Assembly (NCBI GenBank): GCA_947623455.1
Contig: OX392536.1
Coordinates: 38,135,465 to 38,199,464 of the forward strand
DNA: 64,000 bases
Reading direction: 5' to 3'
From: Mimachlamys varia
Taxonomy: Eukaryota; Mollusca; Bivalvia; Pectinida; Pectinidae
Below are positions 36,640 through 48,400 of this stretch, piece by piece (positions within the stretch are counted from its first letter, which is position 1; every line of letters begins with the position of its first letter). The translations under genes were made by a program, and so were the position numbers. The notes beneath the pieces were generated by a model that made no database searches, had not been told where the DNA came from, and worked only from the letters and a program-made list of their open reading frames with translations.

Positions 36640-39265
36640 CTTTCTTACCTGTCCTGAAAACAAAATAGCACAAGAGGAACCAACATGAATTTGAGAAAGA
36701 TCAATCTAGTATTTCTCTAAAAATAATGACATCAAAGTTTTAATGTAAAAGATGGCCACCTTTCAGCCATTTCGTTTTTTTTTTCTGATCAGTCAAAAGA
36801 AACAAAAGATCTGCAATACCTGTCAACAAATGGATAACAAACTTTTGTCAAAATCCAAGATGGCCGTCTGTCAGCCGTTGTGTTTTTCTTATTAGTCCCA
36901 AAATCAATGGAATAAGCAGGCACCAATGTGAAATCTACAGATGAAATTTGAGAACGATCTATCTATTACATTTTTAGCTCACCTGGCCTGAAAGGCCAAG
37001 TGAGCTTATGTGATGGTGCAGCGTCCGTCGTCCGTCCGTCCGTCCGTCCGTCCGTCAACTTTTTCCTTTAAACAACTTCTTCTAAAATACTGAAAGGCCC
37101 AGTGACATGAAATTTGGCTGGTAGATTTCTTGGAAGGAGCTGAACAAAGTTTGCGAAAAAAAATCACTTTGACCTAATTTCAAGGTCACAGGGGTCAAAA
37201 ATGTCGAAACCTTCAAACAACTTCTTCTAAAATACCGTCAGGCATAGAGACTTCATATTTGACCAGTAGCTTCCTTAGATGAAGCCAAATAAAGTTTGCG
37301 AAAAGAAATGACCTTGACCAATATTCAAGGTCACCGTGAGGTTAAATCTATTTTAACCTTTAAACGACTTCTTCTGAAATACCAAAAGCCCTAGAAGCAT
37401 GATATTTGGCTGAAATGTCCCTTGGATGAATCCCGACAAAGTTTGCGAAAAGAAATGACCTTGACTTATATTCAAGGTCACAGGGGTCAAATGTGTTAAA
37501 ACCTTTAAACGACTTCTTCTGAAATACCAAAAGCCCTAGAAGAATGATATTTGGCTGAAAGGTTCCTTGGATGAAGCCCAACAAAGTTTGCGAAAAGAAA
37601 TGACCTTGACCTATATAGAAAGTCACAGGGGTCAAATCTGTTAAAACCTTTAAACGACTTCTTCTGAAATACCAAAAGCCCTAGAAGCATGATATTTGGC
37701 TGAAAGGTTCCTTGGATGAAGCCGGACAAAGATTGCGGAAAGAAATGACCTTGACCTATATTCAAGGTCACAGGGGTCAAATCTGTTAAAACCTGCAAAC
37801 GACTTCTTCTGAAATACCAAAAGCCCTAGAAGCATGATATTTGGCTGAAAGGTTCCTTGGATGAAGCCCGACAAAGTTTGTGAAAAGAAATGACCCTGAC
37901 CTATATTCAAGGTCACAGGAGTCAAATCTGTTAAAACCTTTAAACGACTTTTTCTGAAATACCAAAAGCCCTAGAAGCATGATATTTGGCTGAAAGGTTC
38001 CTTGGATGAAGCCCGACAAAGTTTGCGAAAAGAAATGACCCTGACCTATATTCAAGGTCACAGGAGTCAAATCTGTTGAAACCTGCAAACGACTTCTTCT
38101 GAAATACCAAAAGCCCTAGAAGCATGATATTTGGCTGAAAGTTTCCTTGGATGAAGCTCGACAAAGTTTGTGAAAAGAAATGACTTTGACCTATATTCAA
38201 TGTCACAGGGGTCAAATCTTTTAAAACCTTTAAACGACTTCTTCTGAAATACCAAAAGCCCTAGAAGCATGATATTTGGCTGAAAGGTTCCTTGGATGAA
38301 GCCCGACAAAGTTTGCGAAAAGAAATGACCTTGACCTTTATTCAAGGTCACAGGGGTCAAATGTGTTAAAACCTTTAAACGACTTCTTCTGAAATACCAA
38401 AAGCCCTAGAAGCATGATATTTGGCTGAAAGGTTCCTTGGATGAAGCCCGACAAAGTTTGCGAAAAGAAATGACCCTGACCTATATTCAAGGTCACAGGA
38501 GTCAAATCTGTTGAAACCTGCAAACGACTTCTTCTGAAATACCAAAAGCCCTAGAAGCATGATATTTGGCTGAAAGGTTTCTTGGATGAAGCCCGACAAA
38601 GTTTGCAAAAAGAAATGACCTTGATCTTGATTTGCCTAGAGACATGATATTTGGCTGGTAGCATCCTGGGATGAAGCCAAACAAAATTTGAAAATGAAAA
38701 TGATGTTGTCTTATAAGATCACAGGGGTAAAATATGTTTAAATCTTAAGATGTTCTTCTAAATGTCTTACATTAAAAGATTTTAGGGGACTTTGGGGTTA
38801 CACTATAATATAAGTCAGAGATTGATACCAGGTGAGCGATGCAGGCCCATTGGGCCTCTTGTTGTACTTCTAAAGAAGTAGAGACAATAAACTTTCAGTC
38901 TCAAAATCCAAGGTGGCCGCCTTTCAGACATTTTGTTTTATTTATCAGTCGCAAAGTCAACAAGAGCTTAACAGTCACCAATAAGAACATATAAATGAAA
39001 TTTAAGAAAGATCAGCTCAATACTTTTCAAGAAATTGCAAAAGCAAACTTTCAATGTCATTATCCAATATGGACGTCTGTCAGCCATTCTGTTTTTCTGA
39101 TCAGTTCCAGAATTAAAGGGCACCACTAAGCACCAAGGGGAACCTACATATGAAATTTAAGAAAGATCCTTTCGGTACTTAACAAGAAATGGCTCCAACA
39201 AGAATTGTTTAAGGACAGATGCAGGGCGATTTGAACAGCCAACTATCTGATTATGGTAAGCTAAT
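36640..39265 (+). mobile_element. Element with about 160 bp monomers, split by a younger insertion
   Basis: The two flanks of the inner element (about 36640-36976 and 38865-39265) belong together. Both carry monomers with the phrases AAGATGGCC (or AAGGTGGCC), TCAGCCATT and AAATTTGAGAAAGATC-like text. The 3' end TTTAAGGACAGATGCAGGG...ATCTGATTATGG matches the end of the element at 58960-59455. No coding capacity was seen. Confidence 0.6.
36977..38864 (+). mobile_element. Inner non-autonomous element with about eleven 145 bp monomers
   Basis: The ends GCTCACCTGG (36977) and CCAGGTGAGC (about 38828-38838) are inverted repeats, followed by GGCCCATTGGGCC and CTCTTGT at 38864. A GTCC microsatellite (37021-37055) precedes about eleven tandem monomers of roughly 145 bp, each with TGACCTTGACC and TCAAGGTCACAGG. 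The layout is the same as at 28044-29721 with different sequence. It interrupts an older element. Minus-strand frames of 60-100 codons over the monomers are artefacts. Confidence 0.8.
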
Positions 39266-39789
39266 AAAAATCGGACTGAATTTCATAGCTGGGACTCCTT
39301 TACAGGAACAGTCTACAGGTATCTGCAAAATTATAGTCATCAGTTATCACTCGCGTCCGGTTACATAGCACTTCCAAGTATTAAAGACAGGTACCTGGTA
39401 TTAGAATCTCCAACTGTCTGAATTATGTTTCTACCATGCAGTTCACTGAGACCACACAATATTCTGAAATAATAAATTGCTTAAATAAGATTTCAGATAA
39501 GATATATGCAGTTACAGTATCGTTCTGATCTCTCTATGTGTGTATGCTGGAGATGTATTTATGTTGGTAGTGATATCGTGATTCAAACATTATCCAGACT
39601 TTGTGTGTTGTTACAAAACGTGACGGCATATAGAACCTGATGTAGGCATACAAATCGAACAGATCCGTCACGATGTAACATTTAATTGGGTACCAGGGGT
39701 TGTAATTATATTGAAGGAATTATTATTGTGATAATTAGTACATATTGTACATGTACATACAAACATCCTGACCTGGGAACAGTATTTTA

Positions 39790-39905
39790 CAACAAAGAGG
39801 AAAAATGAAAGTAGTGAGACGAGCCCAGCGCGAACCCGAGACCTCTATATTTTGGAGCCAGGATGTTACCACCAGGCAAATAAGTCTGAACCAGTTGACC
39901 TGGTT
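39790..39905 (-). mobile_element. Probable tRNA-derived SINE head
   Basis: On the minus strand, CCTGGTGGTAAC followed by TATAGAGGTCTCGGGTTCGC looks like the box A to box B span of a tRNA-derived SINE. No tail was delimited. Confidence 0.35.
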
Positions 39906-42477
39906 TGTAATTTCCTGATATTGTTATGCAAGGTCGTATCTCCACGTAACAGTGTTGATACAGTGGTGCTTAATGAACATCTTATCAGTTTGAAATTTGA
40001 AGTTATTAATATCTTGGCTTCTCAGAAATGTTAAGATAAGATTTGAAGATATCGACTTGATACCATAACTAGTCCTTCATTTAGGGCATAAACCAATGAC
40101 AAAATAAAATAAAAAGTAAAAAAAAAATGAAAAAATAAATACAAAACAATATGAAATATAAAACATATCTTTTAATGTTTTTTTAACAAATTGTAACCAG
40201 CACCAACATGATTCCTCAGCTTGATCATCAAAAAGCTTTAAAATATACAAAATCACAGACAGAGAACATGTCATTTAAAACAAATCTGTTCAGAACCTTA
40301 AGTACTGGTATAGTACATGGCAGAGTGATACTGTCTGTATCCAATAATATCCAAAATAAATAATTCATAAATAAATATCCTCATTTTAACATCCTTAGCT
40401 CCTTAGCTCAAAATGACTGTAGCTAATTCATACTGTTGATAGTTTAAAACAAGTCATGTTTCTACCTTTGGAGATACAACAGCTGAACACTCTGTTATAC
40501 TTACATATCTTGATAACAGGTTGACAATCTGTAGCCTATGATGCTTTGTGACAATTACATATTAAATACTAAAACCTAGGATCTTGTAATTTCTAATTTA
40601 AGAGAACATGCTACCTTACTTCCACTGGTACCAGTATTGCTTGTACCGATAAAATATAAATTGATAATATTTGTATTGTACGCAGTAATGCTCTTTTTCA
40701 TACCACTTTCTGATTATAATTACATTTCACACTGTGCTAGGGGGAGATAATGTAAAGGGAGATTACTCAAGCACACTCAGAGAAATTGTTTGTATTGTGT
40801 AGCATATATGCTCAAGTGAGATATAGGACAACATATATGTAAGATACATATTACCTCAACAGGTACATGCATAAGTCGTTGTAAAATGTAGGTGCGTTTA
40901 GTTACATCGTAACAAGTATATCCTATAATAAATCTATGTTAGAGATCCCTCTTTGCAGGTTAGTTTGAAACAAATAAAATGATCTTTCACAATAATCTTT
41001 CACTTCCATGCTTAAATGTATAATGCACTGTTTTATTATTTTTCATTTCAAGAATTTACAATAACTTTACATCGATTATTAATTATTTGAGTATTAATTA
41101 ATATCATTTGATTGATTTATCTACAATTCAAACTATAATATCTTGTAAAGCAAACTTGGATATGTGCATCAATGAAGATATTATACATATTTTACTGAGA
41201 TGTGAGTAATAAATAGTTAATCAGTGATTTATACCTTCTGCTATAACATAAACATCAGACGCTCTGACAGACAATTATATACATGAGTATCTGATACTGA
41301 AAAATAGAAAATCTGGACTAACATATGTTTGTACTATCTACCAACATTTCATTCTATTCGGTAAAATATCTAAGCTATAACATAAAGTAAAACAAAATAT
41401 GAATTTCTATTTTTTTTTAATAGTACATGTCTTTTTATTGTGTATTTATTATGTATTTGATACCAAGTTCAATCAACTAACTGCACCATGTTTACTTATG
41501 ATTTTTCAGCTGACAACAGAATTGATCTTGAAGTACATCAGCATTTAATTTTCATAATTTTCAAACTGATATAAACATCTAAGCTTGATACACACAAAAA
41601 CAGTATTGATAATAATGATCCCTGATAGCTGTCATGGTATATTAATGTCATGTTTATTTTTATAAATGCCATAACTATCAGCATAGTTCTTAAAATCATT
41701 AAACTGAATCAAAAAAATAATTTTATAAATAATGGGTATAGAAAGATTTTTTTATATTTAGAAATACAATTCTGTTAAAGAATGTGACATCAATGGCAGT
41801 ATAAGGGAATCACAATGTATATCAAGAAATACTGTAGGGTCATACATTGTACACTGATTAAAACAGTATTACAATTCGCTGTAAAATGTAGAATATGAAT
41901 ACAAGTCTACTCGAATGAATTTTAAATACTAATTATGTTCTCAGATTGTATACAACATCAATACTCATCAGCAAGTTTATAAATTAAAGCTAATTATCTA
42001 ATGTGAAATTGAAGTTTCTGTATAAAAATATTTTAAATTCAAATTTCTCAATGCACTTATTTTCTAGCTAGTATTCATATGTAATATGATTTAATGCAAA
42101 TTATAAAGTAGTTCAATGCTTAAGAACATTAATTGTACATGTACATGTACAATTATTATTAACTTAAATCAAGCAACTTAATTAACACATGGTATTGTAT
42201 GTCTGCTTAAAGTACTATAGGAAAATACTTAAAAGAATAAAAACAGTAAATGCAGTATCATGTCAAATACAATACAATCATCATTCAGTGAAGCCCTGCA
42301 CTTCATGATGAGGTAGACTGGTATATCTCCGCAAGGGTTGATGTTCACATCTACTACCAATCAATAAAGTACCAACAGCCATGGTGTAAAAACACATTGA
42401 CCCAAAATAGTAAAACATTGAAAATTAACAGTTATCAGGGATGAAAGACAAACATGTACTAAGTGTCTAGCACATCC
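39906..42477. other. AT-rich intergenic DNA without recognised gene
   Basis: About 2.6 kb of AT-rich sequence between the ARMH3 side and the 27 bp array. I see no gene. The one structural feature is a perfect 26 bp palindrome at 42130-42155 built on TGTACATGTACATGTACA. Confidence 0.5.
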
Positions 42478-43800
42478 AGTCCCCTCAATATAGAGGGTTG
42501 TTTAGGTCCCCTCAATATAGAGGGTTGTTTAGGTCCCCTCAATATAGAAGGTTGTTTAGGTCCCCTTAATATTGTGGGTTGTTTAGGTCCCCTCAATATA
42601 GAGGGTTGTTTAGGTCCCCTTAATATTGTGGGTTGTTTAGGTCCCCTCAATATAGAGGGTTGTTTAGGTCCCCTCAATATTGTGGGTTGTTTAGGTCCCC
42701 TCAATATAGAGGGTTGTTTAGGTCCCCTCAATATAGAAGGTTGTTTAGGTCCCCTTAATATTGTGGGTTGTTGAGGTCCCCTCAATATTGTGGGTTGTTT
42801 AGGTCCCCTCAATATTGTGGGTTGTTTAGGTCCCCTCAATATTGTGGGTTGTTGAGGTCCCCTCAATATTTTGGGTTGTTTAGGTCCCCTCAATATTGTG
42901 GGTTGTTTAGGTCCCCTCAATATAGAGGGTTGTTTAGGTCCCCTCAATATAGAGGGTTGTTTAGGTCCCCTCAATATTTTGGGTTGTTTAGGTCCCCTCA
43001 ATATTGTGGGTTGTTTAGGTCCCCTCAATATTGTGGGTTGTTTAGGTCCCCTCAATATTGTGGGTTGTTCAAGTCCCCTCAATATTGTGGGTTGTTCAGG
43101 TCCCCTCAATATAGAGGGTTGTTTAAGTCCCCTCAATATAGAGGGTTGTTTAGGTCCCTTCAATAGGGAGGGTTGTTTAGGTTTCCTCAATGTAGATGGT
43201 TCTTTAGGTCCCCTCAATATAGAGGGTTGTTTAGGTCCCCTCAATATAGAGGGTTTTTTAGGTTTCCTCAATATTGTGGGTTGTTTAGGTCCCCTCAATA
43301 TTGTGGGTTGTTTAGGTCCCCTCAATATTGTGGGTTGTTTAGGTCCCCTCAATATTGTGGGTTGTTCAGGTCCCCTCAATATAGAGGGTTGTTTAGGTCC
43401 CCTCAATATAGAAGGTTGTTTAGGTCCCCTCAATAGGGAGGGTTGTTTAGGTTTCCTCAATATTGTGGGTTGTTAAGGTCTCAACAATATAGAGGGTTGT
43501 TTAGGTTTCCTCAATGTAGATGGTTCTTTAGGGTCCCCTCAATATAGAGGGTTGTTTAGGTTTCCTTAATGTAGATGGTTCTTTAGGGTCCCCTCATTAT
43601 AGAGGGTTGTTTAGATTTCCTCAATGTAGATGGTTCTTTAGGGTCACATCAATATAGAGGGTTGTTTAGGTTTCCTCAATGTAGATGGTTCTTTGGGTCC
43701 CCTCAATATAAAGGGTTGTTTAGGTCCCCTCAATATAGAGGGTTGTTTTGGTTCCCTCAATATAGAGGGTTGTTTTGGTCCCCTCAATATAGGGGGTTGT
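42478..43800. repeat. 27 bp minisatellite, about 49 copies, intergenic
   Basis: The unit is GGTCCCCTCAATAT plus AGAGGGTTGTTTA or TGTGGGTTGTTTA, with two main variants mixed irregularly and a more decayed 3' third (43440-43800). The 27 bp unit leaves several frames open, including a 333-codon minus-strand frame (repeated GPKQPTILR) at 43460-42459, the longest in the window. With no flanking unique coding sequence and the same openness on the other strand, I call this a repeat, not a gene. Confidence 0.9.
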
Positions 43801-44289
43801 TAATTAGCATACATCAGCTCCCCTTTATATTGTGGGGTACCTTAACACATCAGGTCCCCTTTACATTGAGGTGGCAACACATCCAGTTCATTCTATATCA
43901 ATAGTGAGTAAAACATAAACAGAGTAACATTGGTGTTAGTAACATTGGTGTTCTAATTTAGTACTTGAACATAGAAACAAAATCAGTACAAAACGATGGC
44001 AAGTGTTAGTACGCAATATTTACATGTGTAAGCACATTGGAGCGAAGTTCTGGACACCTGTTTACAGCAGAAAATACTGAATGCATGTCGTCTGATGATA
44101 CGTAATTTTCCGATTTAACCTTTTCAGCACTGTAAACCATAATGGACAAATTAATCCAAATCAATGCAAGTTCACAGTTACTTAAGGTGCATACGAATGA
44201 AAGATTTAAAATAGTCTGGAAAAATAGCATTGGCAGTAATTTAAATACTGTAGTAATTCTACTCCATACTAATAGGGTCTGTCAAAGCA

Positions 44290-44320
44290 GGGGTCGGGAG
44301 GTGGGGTGAGGGAGGGGAGG
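44290..44320 (+). other. G-quadruplex motif
   Basis: Five G runs of 3-4 bases (GGGG, GGG, GGGG, GGG, GGGG) within 31 bp, separated by 1-4 bases, on the plus strand. It lies about 1.1 kb beyond the MFSD10 stop codon, on the strand opposite to the gene. It stands out in an AT-rich setting. Confidence 0.7.
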
Positions 44321-44956
44321 CCAGGCACTTGTGATTGGTAATACATGTATATGGGTGGTGGGTCTAACATGATGATAAAGCATTAATCGTAGTTGGTGGG
44401 GTCACAGTGCTGCTCTGCCAACCAACCCTGGCCCCCTCCCATAGATACATTGTATATTGTTTAATAAATTAATAACCCAATACAGTATTGGTCACTTCAA
44501 TGTAAAAATAATCTTTTGTACATGGCTTGAAACTCAACTTTTTATCTTTCTAATAACATCCTAATTTTACAAGAAAATCAATAAAACATTCTATTTTTAC
44601 TTGGATGGTAACAGGTTAGTTATCACATAGTATTCATGCTGGTGGGGATCTAATAACGCTAGGACCAGATACCAACAGTATTGTATGTTTTAGATTAAAT
44701 ATAAAATTAAACATGTATCAACTAATGCATTATCTAATTAATGATCTGAAAACTACCAGGTGGGGTACTGGGTAAAGGGTATGTACTTTTTTCTACATTT
44801 ATATTGTTTAAACATTATTAAAGCATATACACCAAAAATATTATAAATTAATTTCTAAACAGAGAATGCCAAAGGGTGGCAGTATCATCAAAATAAGATT
44901 AAACTAATTTTATAATGGTCCCTCAGCCCGTCCAAGATATGGTAGGTAATGCCACA

Positions 44957-44962
44957 TTTATT
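44957..44962 (-). terminator. Candidate MFSD10 poly(A) signal
   Basis: AATAAA on the minus strand, about 455 nt after the MFSD10 stop codon at 45416. Position and hexamer are right; no transcript evidence. Confidence 0.35.
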
Positions 44963-45415
44963 ATTTACTGTGAATTCTCAGTTCTAATTTGTAGAGAACT
45001 TATTACCTCCCTTGGTTGTTTTAATAAAAAAATCTTTTAGTACTCTTACTACAACTATATGTTTGATGAATATAAACTTACGCTTCACTAGAGTACATAA
45101 GCATGTTTTTCTCAAAATAAAACCCCCAAAATGGCACATGAAAACTCTGCTGATCAGCTGTTTTGTCCATCCAAGTCTCCAACAGTAACTTATAACAATG
45201 TGATATGTATCTGAATTACCTCAAGTTGTGGAAAACCTTTAGATTACAGTCAATATTAATCTTGGAAAATTATATTTCTGTAAGTGAATTACAAATAACA
45301 TTTTAACAAATATATATTATTATATTGATTTTGCTTGAAAGTGTTGAAATGATATGCTCTGTACCAGCTTCCATTCGTCAGAATTCAGTCGGACACGACA
45401 TGTTCTCCTCAGAAT

Positions 45416-48400
45416 TTAGTCGGACTTTTCCTGGTGTGTCTTTAGCTTCCTCAGTAGAAGGTAAGGTATCACCAGTAGTACCCCTCCTGTCAGGTAGCAC
45501 ACCTTATCACCGCAGCTCCAGTACACTAGAGGGGCACAGAAAATAAAGTGAACAGGGGTTCCCAAAGTTATACCCCCACACCCACAAAGTGGTCAAGTGT
45601 GACCTCCGACCCTTTGACCTTGACAAATGATCACCAAAATCTAATCATGTGAAAAACTTCATGTTACAATTGTATGATATAAGAATGAACTAAATCTATT
45701 CAGGATCTTGTACACAATTTTTAGTTGACAAGTGATCAAGTGTGACCTTGACTTTTCACTTTGACTAATGACCTCCAAAATCTAATCAGGTGTGGAATTG
45801 TATATTATGGTGTAAATAAAAACTAAATCTGTCAACGAGTTCATCTTGTACACAAGACTCCTAAAGTGGTCAAGTGTGATGTTTTGACCTTTAACCTTGA
45901 CAAGATTTAATCAGATGTAGAACTTGAGAGGTTGATGCTATGGTCTGAATATGAACCAAATCTAGGTTCATGAAATATCTTGTACAAAGCTTTTTAGTAC
46001 TCAAAAGGCCAGCAGTGACCTTGATGCCTTGACCAATGACAACTGAATTCTGAACAAGTATAGAACTTGATAGTGTGATGCTATGGTGCTATGATGTGAA
46101 TATGAACCAAATCTGACCAGTGGTTTCTAAGACATGTTATACATAGAGGATCTCACACAAGTGTTGATGTAATATGGAATTTATTAAACGAGTTAGATAA
46201 TTTAATATGTCCCGAGCCTTTAGGCGAGTGACATATTGAATTATTTAACGAGTTTAATAAATTCCATATAACATTGACACAAGTGTTAGATTTTATTTAT
46301 CACATAACTTACATTTATGAGAAAATACACAAAAACTCTCAAATTAATTCACTGTAAAAAAGACAAATTTCTTCTGTGACAGTACGATTTTCACTACCGA
46401 GACAATCATATGACGTCATTTGTTCATGACGTCACAATAGTGTTATTACACCTGTGTAATATCATATTTATGACATGACTGAACAGGTAAGTTATGTGAT
46501 AAATAAGGTTATCATGGACTTGTGCACAAATTCTTCCATGAACGTATTCACTCGTGCATGAACAGATGCACCGACACAATGATTCCTGTATATCACTTCT
46601 TACCAAACTGGCGGTTATAATGATCTAACAGCTATGATATTATCATGGTAGGAGAAACATCTTTAGCACAGGGGAGTGAAACCAAACAATGCAATAGCAG
46701 GTCAGACCCCCCCCCCCCCCCCCCCCCCCCCCCTGTAATCATGGCACTAATAGTGGGCCTATTAGTTGAGTGAAGAAGAAGAACACAATTTCTGACCAAA
46801 ACAAATATATCCAAGGTATGTACTCACCCACAGAGGAAGCTACAGGCCCGAGGGCCCGGGCGAGAGCTCCTAGGGATCTAAACACTCCAAGGATGACCCC
46901 TTTCTGGTCACTTCCTCCATACTCAGAGATCAAGGTTGTTAGACAGGGCACCACGGTGGCTGAGGCTGAAATATAAGATCAGGTTGGTTATAAAGGGCAC
47001 CACTGTGGCTGACGCTGAAATATAATATCAGGTTGGTTATACAGGGCACCATGGTGACTGACGCTGAAATATATGATCAGGGTTGTTATACAGGGCACCA
47101 CTGTGGCTGACGCTGAAATATAAGATCAGGATTGTTAGACAGGGCACCACTGTGACTGATGCTGAAATATAAGATCAGGTTTGTTAGACAGGGCACCACT
47201 GTGGCTGATGCTGAAATATAAGATCAGGTTGGTTATACAGGGCACCACTGTGGCTGACGCTGAAATATAAGATCAGGTTTGTTAGACAGGGCACCACTGT
47301 CGCCGATGCTGAAATATAAGATCAGGTTGGTTATACAGGGCACCACTGTGGCTGACGCTGAAATATAAGATCTGGTTGGTCATACATGGCACCACAGTGA
47401 CTGATGCTGAAATATAAATCACAAACACTGGTACATGTAGCTTTAAATGTCTGATCTTCTTTATTTTTAGTGCAATTAAATGCATTCCACACACTTTCCT
47501 CTTCTGTATCCATATTTTACTGTAAAATATAAGATGATAAATAATTAATATGGTACTATAAACAGTTGACAGTTATAAGGTAAAACAAACTCACCAAAAG
47601 CAAACAGCATGAGCCCCAGATACATCAGAGCGGCGGAATGAGCAAATGCCATTATCACAAAGGCTGGCATCAACAGTGACATACCCTGCAACACAATAGG
47701 CAGTTAAGAACCATCAGTCCCTAAACTAAACACCAGCAAGTTAAGAACCACAGTTGGTATTTAACAAATGTTTGACAATGATAAAGAACCAGCGTGTATT
47801 GCTGAATTCCCCTTGGGATGAGTATTAAGTCAATCATCCCAATAACTCATTTTAACTTTTTTGATTCAAAGGTTTGAAAAGTCCATTATGAGGGTCGAAT
47901 GAGTAAATTTATAATTCAATTAGAGGGCAATAAATATTGAGGAAGTCATCATCATCTTCCTTTGAGATATTCAATTATAGAAAACACAGCCTCAATATTT
48001 AAAGATGTTAAAGAATCATTGCAAATCAATGAACCCCTCTTGAGATATTCATTCACCGAAAACAATAAGTAAGTTTTTTAAGTTTTAAGTTTTTAAACTG
48101 TCAAGTTTAAACCAGACATTTTCAATGACAGTTTATACTCACAACAGTAGCAATTCTCAGCTGTTTACCAGACTTAATTCTCCGCACATAACCACCTGTC
48201 AAGTAAAAATAAACAAAATTTCATCTTAAGAACTAAATCCACAGAAAATGTGGAAATATAAGAAAAAAGTTTTACTGTAATATGTGGTAAGTTTGACAAT
48301 ACTTTACACAAGGATTTGTTAACATTATATGACAGGCCGTTTTCTGATAAGTATGTCATATATGTTGCTTAATTTGTTATATGTATTTTATGACCTATAT

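Noticed and set aside
37360..38684. Overlapping minus-strand frames (60-100 codons) with FSQTLSGFIQGTFQPN-like repeats
   Set aside because: They are tandem monomers of a non-autonomous element; frames break at each monomer edge.
42459..43460. 333-codon frame as a structural repeat protein
   Set aside because: No unique flanks, no splice or start context, and other frames on both strands are just as open because the unit is 27 bp.
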